Shown here: one piece after another, positions 33,204 to 44,787 of the stretch | How positions within the stretch are numbered: position 1 is the stretch's first letter | Layout of the letters: each line of letters opens with the position of its first letter | Source of the DNA: Mercenaria mercenaria | Taxonomy: Eukaryota > Mollusca > Bivalvia > Venerida > Veneridae | Assembly: GCF_021730395.1 (NCBI RefSeq) | Contig: NC_069377.1 | Span: 46,950,501-47,014,500 of the forward strand | DNA length: 64,000 nucleotides | Reading direction: 5' to 3' | Notes under the pieces: model-generated | The model's input: the letters and a program-made list of their open reading frames with translations, nothing else | Told to the model about the DNA's origin: nothing | Databases searched by the model: none | Made by a program: the position numbers and the translations under genes

Positions 33204-33417
33204 TCATTGAAATAATCGGACCAGCCGTGACCTTTTCTCCGAGCCAGACCTTGATGGTGGCAGCTGGCATACAGAAATGTCATCACTGGTGTCACGTTCT
33301 GCCAAATCTTCATTCAGTGGTATCTGTCTATCAATACAGAAGTTGTGAAGCCTCACACAAGCTTCTGCGACTTTGCAGCACTTGCTTGGTTTCAACATCA
33401 GACATCCCCCGGACTTG
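33204..33417 (-). CDS. Harbinger (HARBI1-like) transposase, C-terminal exon
   Basis: On the minus strand an acceptor-like TTTTTCAG (33418-33425) precedes an open frame reading CLHKSGGCLMLKPSKCCKVA, then EACVRLHNFCIDRQIPLNED, then a charged tail to a stop at 33204. The pattern CL..SGG...(11)..K.CKV..AC..LHN is the conserved C-terminal part of HARBI1/PIF-Harbinger nuclease proteins, downstream of the catalytic acidic residues. No upstream exon with the DDE residues was found between here and 33775. It could be the last exon of a transposase or domesticated gene whose other exons are outside view or lost, or a solitary remnant. The frame has no stop over 70 codons. Confidence 0.65.
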
Positions 33418-33775
33418 TGTAAACACCTGAAAAAGTTAACAATGATTTATTCATGGAATAGGGAGGTAGAAAATTTTGGAGAAAGTCATTCAAATGTTAT
33501 ACAGTACTAAGCTATAGTTTTACTGATTTTTTTTCAATCTCTGTGGCAAAACAAGTTCTCACCTAGAGATAGCTAACTTACAATGTAAAGTTATCACTCT
33601 CAACACTAACTCACAGTAGTGTTAATCAATGGGCTATAGATATATTTGTTTTACTTCTGTGTATTAATGAAACCAACATAGTTGTCAAGTTTGAATATAA
33701 TCGATTCACAGGTTGTTTCAAAACTACAACATGTGTGAAATTAAAGCACAACCTTTGGAGGAAACATTTTTACAA

Positions 33776-36700
33776 TCAAAACTGCCTTGCCAGTGTGAGT
33801 GTGTTGCTATCCTCATTGTCTGAGTGAAGATTAGGATGGCCTTCAATTGTTATTTGGTCCGAGCCATCTATTATAGTATCTGGTCCATCTACTTCTGAGG
33901 TTTCCACGGTAACTGTCTCTTGTGGTTCAAGATTTGTAATTGCTGTATGCTGTAATTACAAACAGGAGCTGTAGGAGGACAGCAACACTCAACTATTCAA
34001 AAGCCTTGTGACATAAGAAAGTTAAGTATAAAAGGGGCAACAATTTGACTAAAACATAAGGGTCATAGAACTTTCTCCCTTTATGATGCTACAAAAGATA
34101 TAAGCTCACATACAAATCTTAAAACAAACAAGAGCTGTCACTAATGGTGACAAATGCCCCCAAAGCACCTTGACCTTTGACCTGGTGACCTCTAACCTGG
34201 TGACCCCAAAGTAAGTAGGGGTGGTGTACTCAATAAGTACTATCAGCATGTGAAGTTTGAAGGTCCTGGGTGAAGTGGTTCGCGAGTAAAGTGCCTTCAT
34301 GCAAAAAGTTAACGTTGTGACGAACGAACTAACGAACAGATGGACAGTTGAAAACTAATATGCCTCCCATCGGGGGGCATCAAAACTGCTAAGTCTAAAC
34401 AAGACCGCCGCCTTGCAGGTGAAGATGCTCGACGACTTTTTTCCTCTGTATAATGAAAGCTTGTTCCTACCCATGATTATCTAAGTCCAAAAGGGACCAT
34501 AATTCTTGCAAAAAGCAATGTAGACAGTAGAGTTATGGTACTTGCTGTGCAGAGTAAGCTTTTAATGGCGAAAAACTGATCCAAGTTTTAAAGCAATAGC
34601 TTTGACCGTATAGGAGAAAAGTTATCCTTAACACAAAACTTAACCAAGAAATCTGATATTTTCTAAGTCCAAAAGGGGCCGTATTCTTGCAAAAAGCAGG
34701 ATGGAGTTATGTCTCTTGCGTAAATAGTCACTTTTGACTGTGAACAAGTGTTTTAAAAGCATATTTTAGCTTGATAGTTTTTAAGAGAAAAAGATGACCT
34801 AAACACAAACCTTCACCAAGAAATCAATTTTCTAAGTTAAAACAAAAGGACCATAATCCGCAAAAAGCAGGATGGAGTTATGAATCTTGCTGTACAGAGT
34901 CAACTTATGACGGTGAACAAGTGTTGCAAGTTTCAAAGCAATGGCTTTAATAGTTTAGGAGAAAAGTTGACCTGACAAAAAACTTACCAAGAAATCTGAT
35001 ATTTTCTAAGTCAAAAGGGCCTTGATTGTTACAAAAAAGCAGATGAGTAAATAATGTACTGCTGTAGCAGAGTCACTTTGATGGTGAACAAGTGCTGCAA
35101 GTTTTAAATCAATACTGGTGGATAGTTAGGAAAAAGCTGACACGTAAACATAAAACTAAAAGACCAGGCAACACGACGACGTTCAAGTGATGACAAAACT
35201 CATCATTTTTTTCAAAAAATCAGATGAGCTAAAAAGGGCATAACATTGTACAAGCATAATCAGGTTTTGAAACATGTATTTGAGATCCTCACAGGGAACA
35301 AGTGTGTGACGTTTCAATCCATTATCACTGATGGGTACAAACATACAAAAACTTGAACCACTGGGGCATGGACAATGCCACAGGAAAAAGGGCGAGCACA
35401 ATAGCTCTACATGTTCTTCGAATAAATCTGAACTTGTTCTGGAAAAGGACAGTCATTAGAGAGGTTGAAATTGCAGAAGTGTACAGGTACCAGTACATGT
35501 AGGATTTTAATGTCAAGAAATTTTCAACTATGGCCAAGATGTCAACATTCAGGATTTTTTATCCAAAATTATCTGTTAACATGGATACACCACTTGTAAA
35601 ACCTAATATTGCAGTTCAAAACCATGTACATTTACATTCATTGAGTTACTCTGTTAAATTAATGTGTAATTTCTACCAGATGCCTATTACTAGGTGTTGT
35701 GATTTCCTACCAGTACATATTCTTGTACTGAAGTCTCATCCCTTATACTGTCGTAAAATTATTTGTAGTATTACACCACTTTTTTCCTTTAATTTTTAAA
35801 TCTCGAAATGGATTATGTGTATAATTAGTAGCTTAGGGATTAAGGAAATTACTGTTTTGTAGTTTTCATTTGCATGTAAAATACAGTGGTATAATTGTTT
35901 GGAAGCAGAAGTTATATGAAATATACAGGAATGTTTGAACTACAATGTATATGGAGGCAGAAGTTACGAATGTTTATGACACAGTGAAACCATGATTCAT
36001 CTGTTAAAAATATTTATGGTTTCTCAAATTTGTATATACCTGTGCCATTTGTATCGTTTGTACAATGTCTGGCCGTCCATTCATTATCGCTATATCCAGA
36101 GGGGTTTTCTCAAATTTATTCTCACATGTCATATCTGCCCCTGACTTTAACAGAACTTCTATAACATCAAGGTGTCCCTTTTCTGTAGCCCAGTGCAACG
36201 GTGTCATCTTCAGCTGGAAAATAGGAGCTACAATATTAAATGCTACAATGGGTGTTAATTCAATATTCTTCTTTTTTAGCTCACATCAGTTCTGCAGCTT
36301 GCTTGAACACTTCAACAGTTTTGGTAAAGGGTCATGCAAGAAAAATAGTTCTGAAATTATTATGAAATAAGGCCATTGTTTTCTAATAAAAACATTTTTA
36401 AATTTTCCACTGAATACAGGCAGGTAATGTGTGATCTATATTTGAAGGAATCTGTCTCTAAAAGGTGACCACCTAAGGAACATTCTTGTGAGGTTTAGTT
36501 GAAACTGGCTTCACGGTTTATGAAGAGGTGTACTTTAAAGAACCCTGGGGACGACCAACACTGGCGACAGATGACAGACAACCAACAATCCTAAAAGTTT
36601 TTGATTTTTGAACCTGTTTCTTTTAACTAAGAAGTTATGTGTTGTAAGTTTCCTATAATCATCCAATATAAACGACAGTTAAGAATCTCAAATGCAAGAT

Positions 36701-37795
36701 GTACACTCACTAAAAGTACCCAACTCTTAAACTATTTTCTGTATAAAATTAGGACACTGACATATTTCAATACACAACAATAACCCTGTAAAAGTACAAA
36801 CTACTTTTTTTAAAATATACTTTTGAAAAGTTATGTCTTTCAATAAATATACCATGTCTTTTGCATCTATATCTGCTGCATGTTGAAGCAAAATGTTCAC
36901 TATATCTACATGTCCCTCTTGTGCTGCCACATGTAATGGTGTGCGATCTACCTTGGTTCGGGCATCACGACTTATTCCAGCTCGTAGAAGAACTTCAGCT
37001 GTACCTACATGGCCATATTGTGCTGAGAAATGTAAGGGTGATGTTCCCAACTGTAAAACATAATTCCATTAATTCATTCATTAAAATGTTGATATATACC
37101 AGTAATTACTAACATAAAATCTTCACAACATAGTTTAAATGTTACAAGTAAATAGCTCTATAAACTACAAAGTCTATATATCAGTCAGTGGGATCGACAG
37201 TCATGTTACTGGGTATGAAGGCATGAAGCTACTTTCAAACTTGTCTGTTAGGACCATCCTTGGGAAATGAAGTGGTACTTGTGGACAATGGTCTCTCAAC
37301 ATAGATAAATTTACAATACTTATGGCTTAATAAGAGAAAATATAGTAAAAATATATGACTTCATTGGCACAGCTATTTGGAGTATGGGCCAAAATGACTG
37401 TTTTAAATTTTTGTGGATTTCAAATTTTGACGAGAAAATAAATTTGGAAATTTTGTTTGTTAGAATTTTAAATTTTAATTTCTTGGACTGATGCAAGCAT
37501 GAAATCTACTAAGAATAGTCCCCCCACCAATATTAATGAAGCAACCCACAATTTACAGAGATTAGTCCCCCTATACTATTAACGATTTCACAGCAGTGGT
37601 CTTTATGAGCAGGTTTTATAGTTATGACCTGTACTCAAGGGTGATATTAAACACAGGCTATCATCGTCAAATAAAAGAATCTAGTACCCAGTCAGTGGTG
37701 AAAGGTGCGCCATTTGACATCAGAGTTCTAACTTCATCTGTTTCACCACGTTTAGCTGCATCAAGAAGGCGTTTCCCTAAGTCTACCAGGGACAT
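33776..37795 (-). CDS. GABPB1: GA-binding protein subunit beta (ankyrin-repeat partner of ETS factor GABP alpha)
   Basis: Minus strand, exons 37795-37688, 37050-36853, 36213-36040 and 33949-33776, all phase 0 with good GT/AG sites. Exon 1 encodes [20 protein letters not shown] and ends NGAPFTTDW; exon 2 has [34 protein letters not shown] and ends AADIDAKDM; exon 3 has [14 protein letters not shown] and [10 protein letters not shown]. This follows vertebrate GABPB1 almost residue for residue, giving four-plus ankyrin repeats that clamp GABP alpha on DNA. Exon 4 encodes an acidic Thr/Ser-rich segment ([16 protein letters not shown]) and reaches a stop at 33776. In vertebrates a leucine-zipper-like C-terminus follows; it was not found, so exon 4 is either the end of a short form or a donor near its end (GGCAGTTTT) leads to an exon not seen. 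An acceptor (TTTCAG, ending about 37826) just before the ATG implies an upstream non-coding exon. GABPB2 orthology is equally possible. Confidence 0.9.
34127..34385 (-). mobile_element. single-unit CTTTTTGCATGAAGGCAC element
   Basis: On the minus strand it starts ATGCCCCCCGATGGGAGGCA, has TAACTTTTTGCATGAAGGCA, GTGAAGTTTGAAGGTCC-type core, and ends GGGGGCATTTGTCACCATTA then GTGACAGCTCTTGTTTG. One core unit only; the copy at 56820-57787 has six. In intron 3 of GABPB. Confidence 0.75.
34398..35232 (-). mobile_element. AGCTCA...TCTTGT-type element with 170-bp core units, minus strand
   Basis: On the minus strand: TTTTAGCTCATCTGATTTTT at the 5' end, GAACGTCGTCGTGTTGCC, then four to five units of about 170-180 bp (TCAGATTTCTTGGT, AAAACTTGCAGCACTTGTTC, CCTGCTTTTTGCA), ending CACCTGCAAGGCGGCGGTCT followed by TGTTT. 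In intron 3 of GABPB. Confidence 0.75.
35233..36039. other. rest of GABPB intron 3
   Basis: No repeat family or exon recognised. The frame around 35530-35799 (+) has no domain and no splice support. Confidence 0.4.
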
Positions 37796-37826
37796 TATTC
37801 ATCTGTTAAGGAGTTATTAACCACCT

Positions 37827-39284
37827 GAAAATATAGTATACTGAAAAGTTTCAACTAGAAGATCATCCTGCAATTTTAATAAGTATCACAATTTAGTTTT
37901 TCAGTTAAAGAAACAATTAATACACTCTTTTGAAATAGATCTACTTGACGAAAATACTTTGAAAATGAGAAAAGTTGAAATCTATTTCAAAATACCATGG
38001 CCTGAAAATATGATCTGTGTACAGGGGTTTTTCTAATTAAGTGCAAAAGGGGCTAGCTTCATTCCTTCACGGAAATCATTTACTGCCTATTTTGTCAAAC
38101 AGGTTCATTCCTACACAAATATGACTCGCTCATGTTCAAGCACAAATACCATTTACTGTGTCTTTTACAGATATATCATATGTCAGGGGCTTTATTTTCC
38201 TTCTATAATAGGGGCCGTTAATTAGGCCCCCTTCCCCGCAGAAAATTTCATCTTTTAACTCATGCAGTTTTTCCCCAAAAATTGACTACATCATTATTTT
38301 TCCCCTTTGCCCAAATACGAGCGAGCTTTTCCTGACCCATGCCCCAACCCCCAAAATTCACAGGCCTGTGCCCCCTTCCCCTTCTGGTAAAACTAGATGT
38401 GTGTCCATGGGACATAGATGCCCCCCTCCTGCCGCTGTAACATAGTTTTATGACTAAGGTTAAATAATTTTTAAGATGTTTGCAACACAAACTTAAGGTT
38501 TAGGAGTATATCACCAACACACAGAAGTTTTTGATAAACGAACAACATCGTTTACCAATATTTTAACTGACCATTACATGTCTCCGTACTGTCCCCCATA
38601 CTTAAAATATTCTGAAAAAGTTGTCCCCCTTAGAAAATGCATTGCCATTTGTATAGAAATAAAAATAAACAATTGCTGAAAACTGTGTTCCACCTAGTTA
38701 TGTGAAAATTTCAACACTCGCACGCTATTGCACCTGCATCAAAACAAACTTGTGTAATCAGTTCTTTGAAAATGTGAGTTTTTTTTTAAGTTGCCAATCC
38801 TGGGACGTACTCGCCCTGTTAGCGGGTTTGAGCCCTGGACTGACTGCACATTTTTCTCACGCTGTGACAAATCCTTTACTTTACCAGGCACCTAGCCATG
38901 TGCTTCCAATTCTAGAGTTACAGTTTCGTAACCTAGACACTTCAAAAATCATTCTCTTGGAATAACTGGTAAAATTTTACTATTTGGGCATACTGTTACA
39001 TTTTTTTCTGATCAATCTTATCTCACTGAGGTACTGTATTTATTGTAAAAATTGGCGCATGTTTACCACTGTTCCAAATTTATGAAAATGTAATACAATT
39101 TCGCGATCAAGTTTAATTTCATTCTCACCAATAATCGGACCTGCGACAGCAAAAAGGAAGAAAGCATATTTTCGACACTCTTATATGCTACAGGATTTAA
39201 GATGATTTTGTTGGAATAAACAATCGCAACAAATAAAAACAGACATAATCTAATTTGGACACTTTTGTTTACATTTTGGAGGAA
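37827..39284. other. upstream intron of GABPB
   Basis: AT-rich; 38370-38450 contains GGGGGGCATCTATGTCCCAT/GGACACACATCTAG on the minus strand, the 3' end of another hairpin-terminated repeat. Otherwise nothing recognised. Confidence 0.4.
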
Positions 39285-39470
39285 GCGGAAGTTAAAAATT
39301 CCACCGGAAAACGGATGTTGGACAAGGAAATCCAAATTCAAGATGCAAATATAAAAGAAAGCTACGATTTAAGAAACCTATTTGCCATTCTAAACATATT
39401 TCAGTTCTCATTTCTCAGATAAAAATTACAAAATTTACCTAAATCTCATCCAAAATGCACACCGGAAGTT
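39285..39470 (-). promoter_or_regulatory. ETS-site cluster, candidate GABPB promoter
   Basis: GCGGAAGT (39285), ACCGGAAA (39303) and ACCGGAAGTT (39461) are ETS-family sites within 190 bp, 1.5-1.7 kb upstream of the first coding exon of GABPB, in a less AT-rich stretch. GABP itself binds CCGGAAGT. An upstream untranslated exon is expected from the acceptor at about 37826, so this is a reasonable site for its promoter. Inference only. Confidence 0.45.
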
Positions 39471-39479
39471 ATTTTAAGA

Positions 39480-40789
39480 ACCCGGATCATCACATTCGGC
39501 GGACTTCTTTTTCACCCTGTTGGTCATTATATTTCGCAGAATATCAGCTTCAACTATAAAATAACTATATGTATTCACTATTTTTAGTATCAAACGACGA
39601 TCACGACTATCAATTTTATTGTAATATATTCTGTCTTTGTTTTGCTTATACTAATCGGAGAACTATTTATTTACTGGGCGTAAGAATTTGGTTAAAACCA
39701 TGGCTAATATCTGCAACATAAACTGGCCGTAACTCGTGCCGCAGATACAAGAAATTTATTTTTCACCAGATTTTGCAAAGCACAAAGCAGAAGTCCAAGA
39801 GCTATTTTAAGACAAACAAATGCAAACATGCACCTGTCCTAAACTCCACAATAGTACTTAAGATATATTTCAGCTTTTACAAATAACATTGAAAGAAGAT
39901 GGACATTTTTTGCTCCAGATAAAATATTTAAAAGATTGTAAAGGAAGTTGTTTAATCGACGGAAAAGGTATATACAAAGATGTTATGAAACAAACTCAGT
40001 AGTTTAAAACAGGAATTACAAGTAACCGGGATCCGCAGGTAATACTATGATAAAATATAGACAGTATGGTTTTCATAGTTCTCAAGACTTTCTACAAAAA
40101 AAAGTATATGCTCGGATGAGTTTTTTATCGGCTATATAAATCACAAGTGCATGACATCGAATTGTAAGAATTGACCAATTACAGCATAAATTGTTTTAGG
40201 AACATGCTGATCCCTAAAGAATTGAAGGTCACGTTGGACCTAGATTATATCTCAAATAGGTAAATAGTTTTGCCATTAAAGGCATGCAAGAAATATTTAA
40301 CGAATTACTTTCAAAGTTGGCCTGCATATTCCGAGAAGATTTAGAGTCATATAGGTAAAGCTAGCACACCCAGCAACCATTTCGTGCAAGTGGAGTAGAC
40401 ATGAACTGTTTTAGAATTTTTTGTTTTGTTTTGTTTTGTTTTGGTGCATATCGTAATAAGTTGAACAATCCTTCTAAAGGATTACCCTATAGATAACGTA
40501 TATTTGCGTGAAATATCATAAAATTTGATGGACAGCAGTGCCCTACAAGAAGATTTTTCACGTTTCCAACATAAAAGTAATGTAGAAAAAGTTACCTCCA
40601 CCCTCTCTCCCCCGGGGCTTCGATTTTTATTGACGAATCCGTTTAATCTGAGGGTCATTGATTGTTTATTTGAACAATCTTGGTGGATGGTAATTTAAGG
40701 AGCAAATCTGAGATTTTGTTTTTTGAAATATGGCCAGTTGCTTCTGAAAATAAGATTTTTTTAAAAAAAATTTCCTTTTCATTACGTTG
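39480..40789. other. intergenic sequence between GABPB and the exon at 41604
   Basis: No gene recognised. (TTTTG)n microsatellite at about 40418-40443. Confidence 0.4.
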
Positions 40790-40956
40790 ACAACAAGAGC
40801 TCTGTGTGAAATGAATTTCTTTAATTTTGTGCTTGTAAGTCAAGTTTCATTGGCTTGCAACGCATGGTATAAGAGGAGACTTTGATTTTTTTTTAAATAA
40901 CACGTTGACAGGCAGACAGACCGGCGGACTGATTTGTGCTCTGATGAGCTAAAACG
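40790..40956 (-). mobile_element. minimal hairpin-ended element without a tandem core
   Basis: On the minus strand it starts TTTTAGCTCATCAGAGCACA, has GTCTGTCTGCCTGTCAACGT and ends CACAGAGCTCTTGTTGT, the same ends as the large elements, but only about 165 bp long. Confidence 0.65.
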
Positions 40957-41603
40957 ACTGTACGATGTGACTAGGAAAATAGAAAAAAGTTGCCACAGCT
41001 AAATATCGTAAAAATCAAAATATTACTCAGATCCGATTTGAAATGACAAGATAAGCATATTTAAAGAGGGTAATTAAGGCAATTAGTTGAAAACAATATG
41101 TTAAAATTTAACTTTAGGAATAACACATATAAATCACAATTTATACAGGCACTACATAGTACCCAAATAGGCACTTAAAGCAAAATTATAAAGTAGTAAA
41201 ATTTATTTACATTTAATAAGACCTATAAGCCAACACCACATACATGCAATGTATCATGTTATATCTACTTGTTTAAAACATCACTTCTCCAGAGGTATCA
41301 AATAATGAATTTAGCATTAAATGATAACATTTCATATTATACCAGAACATTTCATATTATATCACAATGAACTACATCAATGAACTACATCAAGATTTAA
41401 CATATAAAAGTAAATTAAATACGGTGTTGAATAGAATCATCATCCAACTATAGTGACTATACAACCAGAAAAATCAAAATACTAGATACAGCAAACTGAA
41501 CATCATCTCGCGAACTTACATTGCATATTTATCAACAGAATAAAGTCTATACAAGTTTAGAAGTACGCAAATGTCCCAAATAACAATGGTACACGTCACT
41601 TAC

Positions 41604-41702
41604 CTTTATTCTGTAGCCGTGGTGTAAATCTCTACCAGGAGCAGGAGGAAGTTTAGAAGAATTAGACTTCAATCCGGAGATAGATGGCACGGACGGTTGC
41701 AT
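41604..41702 (-). CDS. unrecognised coding exon, Pro/Ser-rich N-terminus
   Basis: Minus strand: ATG at 41702, 33 codons (MQPSVPSISGLKSNSSKLPP, then APGRDLHHGYRIK), then a strong donor GTAAGT at 41603-41598 in phase 0. The base composition is far more balanced than its surroundings, which supports coding. The frame is also open upstream for about 29 codons, so the ATG may not be the real start. No family recognised; the basic, proline- and serine-rich sequence would be disordered. The next exon was not found between here and 38 kb. It is not in frame with the GABPB 5' exon. Confidence 0.45.
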
Positions 41703-43079
41703 ACATTTCAATCGTATAACGCAACCAAGGAAATTAATAACAGACTTTGTTTTACTGAGTTTGTTCTTGAGAGATAATGAAATATGCAATACTCCTCATG
41801 CCACCTAGCACCAGCTCGTGATACCAAAAGGACCAGAAAATACGTACGGGGAGACTTTTTACAGTCGCCACATGGTACATAAAGACTCCTGTTGTGATAG
41901 TTAATAAAATCTGTGAAAAGATCCTTTTGAAGCATAGACCAGTGGTTTTTCCGCTATTTCTATTGCCCTGATTCCAAGTTGGAGTGAGCTATGCCTAATG
42001 TATCCAGAGAGTCCCAATAATTTAAATATAAACAAAACTGTTTAATATTGCGCGGTAAAGCTCTCGTCTCTGCGTACGACACATTCATATTCGGAAATTT
42101 AGTTGCTTGACTGTGTGACAAATACACAGACCGAACTGGTATAAATCTGATCTCAAGAAACGCACGAAGAGTTGTATTCCATTCACATATAATAAAATAT
42201 GTGAAAATATCCTTTTGAAGAATAGAATGCAATCAAGCAGCATAATAATAGACGTGTATGACTGAGTATGTTCATGAAAGGTTAAAAGTTACTCTTTGGT
42301 ATAACAAAGAATCAGATGCTAATTATTAAAGCTAGTTAGAGCACAAATCTTCGGCGTTCTGTATTCATATCTTCATAATGACATGGCAACAATGATACGA
42401 CATATAGATCTATCAAATAGCAATAATGACAAAAAGAAGTCCATGTACGGGTCGACCGAAACACGGCATACGAACAAGTCAGACACTGATAAATTATTAG
42501 AGGTTCTTTTAAAGTGGGACTTCTTTCATAGGACGCGGCTATTCCTATATTGCATCCGTGTGCTTGTTTAGTCGTTTAAACTTAGATAGGATCTCTTCAA
42601 ATATTGATCATAACATTTTATGATCTTCAACAAATCATACTTATAATTGTGGTATAGAAGTATCTTTGATAGAGGCAAAAATACTAGTACTGTTGTAAAT
42701 ATCTTCAAGTACATTTGTAACTTTATGCCGGTGCTAGGGGGGCGTGAGAGGCGTTGTACATTTCATTACCTCTCATGAACAGATTCATTCAAACCGAGTC
42801 TGCTATTATTCTTCTTGGTTGCATTCTTTGCTTCCAAAGGATCTTTTTACAGATTTACAGATTTTTTTATAAGCATGAACATATATTACTGAAGTAATCT
42901 ATTTCATCCACACTTGTTATCAGTGTACATTTAAAGTTGTAGTATTAAGCATGAGTATATTGTGACTTTCTCAAGTAGCTACATTCTGATTTCTTGTTCT
43001 TATATTTTGACTTTTTGTTCTTGTGTAAATACCTATTAGTCTAAAATACATTCTCAGATTCTTATCAAATTTAAAAAGA
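41703..43079. other. intergenic sequence with a local duplication
   Basis: TGAAAAGATCCTTTTGAAGC (41911) and TGAAAATATCCTTTTGAAGA (42199) are duplicated stretches of about 45 bp, 290 bp apart. The frame at 42383-42571 (+) starts MATMIRHIDLSNSNNDKKKS and is less AT-rich than its surroundings, so it might be an exon, but no splice support or homology was seen. Confidence 0.4.
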
Positions 43080-44035
43080 AAAAGAACATTAAACTGCTGG
43101 TCCTGATAATACCTTAAAGAACTCTTTTTTTTCAAATAGCTCCTGTCCTGATTGTTTATATAAAAATCTCTTTATACTCTGATATCCTGCCCTCAGATTG
43201 GACCAAAGGATACGTTGCCCCTATGTACAAGAAAGGACTTCAGAGTGATCCATCTAACTATCGTCACTACCGTCCTATCACACTAACCTGTATTCTTTGT
43301 CAGCTCACTGAACATACTGCATCCAACATTTCCTTTTCATTTTATTAGATACACTATTCTGTATGATCTACCGAGACTAAGAGTGCTAATCTATGAAACA
43401 TAATTATTCACATGATAGATGACCAAGTAGAACATTTTGTCGCAGGCCAGCATCTGATCTATTCTCCATCGATTTCAGCAAGGCGTTTGGTGATTAAATG
43501 CAAAAAACTGGATCAAAGATCGGTTTTTGTGAAGTATGTTCAGTGTTGCTACTAGCACCATTGATTTGCCCAGTGGTAGAAAGGAAAGAAATTTCTGGTT
43601 GATACATATTTCCATAAACGACTTTTAAACTGTGTCGCCTTGGGAAAGGTTTTTTTCCTTAATGTAGTAACATGTTTAAATTTTTTGCAAATTAAATTGT
43701 CATTTTTATTCTTACATCTATCTATACATGCCACTAGCACAAATGTATTGCTTTATAAGTACACATGTACTTGTACCCCATAATTATTTCAACTCTTTTT
43801 TTTTATTTTCTTTGCCAGTGGTTAGTAGCTAGTATATTGTTAATTTTTATTATTTACCACACATGACCTGATTAGTTGTCATTGTTGTAAATTAAATATG
43901 TAATTAGTTGCATTAGGAAGACCCGTTACTAATGTTGCGAGAACTTGTGGGTCGACCCCTTTGCCTATTATATGTACAATTGACGTAGTTACCTGTTTAT
44001 ATATGTATATATTGGCAATAAAATATGTTTAAACT
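43080..44035 (+). mobile_element. LINE fragment with reverse-transcriptase motifs and 3' end
   Basis: The frame around 43180-43330 reads DWTKGYVAPMYKK, SNYRHYRPITLTCI, LCQLTEH, matching the fingers region of non-LTR reverse transcriptases (SNYRPISLTS..CK..E). Around 43470 SIDFSKAFGD matches palm motif A (DFSKAFD). The middle and most of the RT are missing. A 3' tail at about 43920-44035 has GGGTCGACCCC and TTGGCAATAAAATATGTT, typical of a CR1/L2/RTE-type LINE 3' end. Subtype not fixed. Confidence 0.75.
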
Positions 44036-44399
44036 ACGACTTTTGTCTTAGAAAACGAGTATTGATAATCGTGAATGGTTGAAAAAACAAACTAGAAGGA
44101 CATTGGATACTAATGGCGTGATTTTCTTGTTATGGTGATGTCATAATCTTCAGTGGGTATTGCAAAAAAGATTATTTGAAATTTTATGCATAAGAGAAAG
44201 TCTGGAATTTATACGCTGGAGATATAACCTGTGCTTTAAAAGATTGTGCAGCATTTCAGTGACAACTGATATGTGGCTACAGTCGGACAGTCCAACGCAC
44301 TATCCGTTTTGGAACCGCTTCTTTTTGTCCATTTGAGTTTGTGCATATGGGACCAAACCAAACTTCATAGCAAATTTCATAGCTATACACCAGCTGTGG

Positions 44400-44787
44400 T
44401 CTGACCAGGGTATTGTATACCATCTCGGTGGAAGTCAACTAAAGTTGTCCCTGTCTGCAAAAAAAGGTGAAAGGTCAAACCCCCGAAAACTACTGGCCTA
44501 TTTCTCATACATGTATTCTGTGCAAAGTACTGGAACACATTGTTAAATTTCCTCCTCAGTTGTAAAACATTTCACAAGCCACATCATTCTCTACGACCTA
44601 CAACATGGGTTTCGTAAAAAAAGATTATGTGTCACTCAACTAGTAATGTAAGTAAATGACCTGGTTAATGCAGTCTATAATAAGAAACAAGTAGATCTCA
44701 TAATACTAGATTTCAGTAAGGCTTTCGATAAAGTCAGCCATGAGAAAGTTTTACTGAAAATGCACAATTATACCTGGTGCGTTATAG
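44400..44787 (+). mobile_element. second LINE fragment, reverse-transcriptase fingers and palm A
   Basis: Reads WKSTKVVPVCKK, then (after frame changes) YDLQHGFRKKRLCVTQLV, VNDLVNAVYNKKQVDLIILD and FSKAFDKVSHEKVLLKMHNY, which is RT up to motif A. It is cut at about 44787, where an inverted-repeat element begins. It is broken by several frame changes, so it is not functional. Confidence 0.8.

Noticed and set aside
36065-36370. Plus-strand open frame opposite the ankyrin exons
   Set aside because: It is the antisense of GABPB exon 3; the minus-strand reading matches the family almost exactly.
40938-40956. CTCTGATGAGCTAAAACGAC, hammerhead-like core
   Set aside because: GAC replaces the invariant GAA and stem I is absent; it is the reverse-oriented end of a TTTTAGCTCATCAG repeat.
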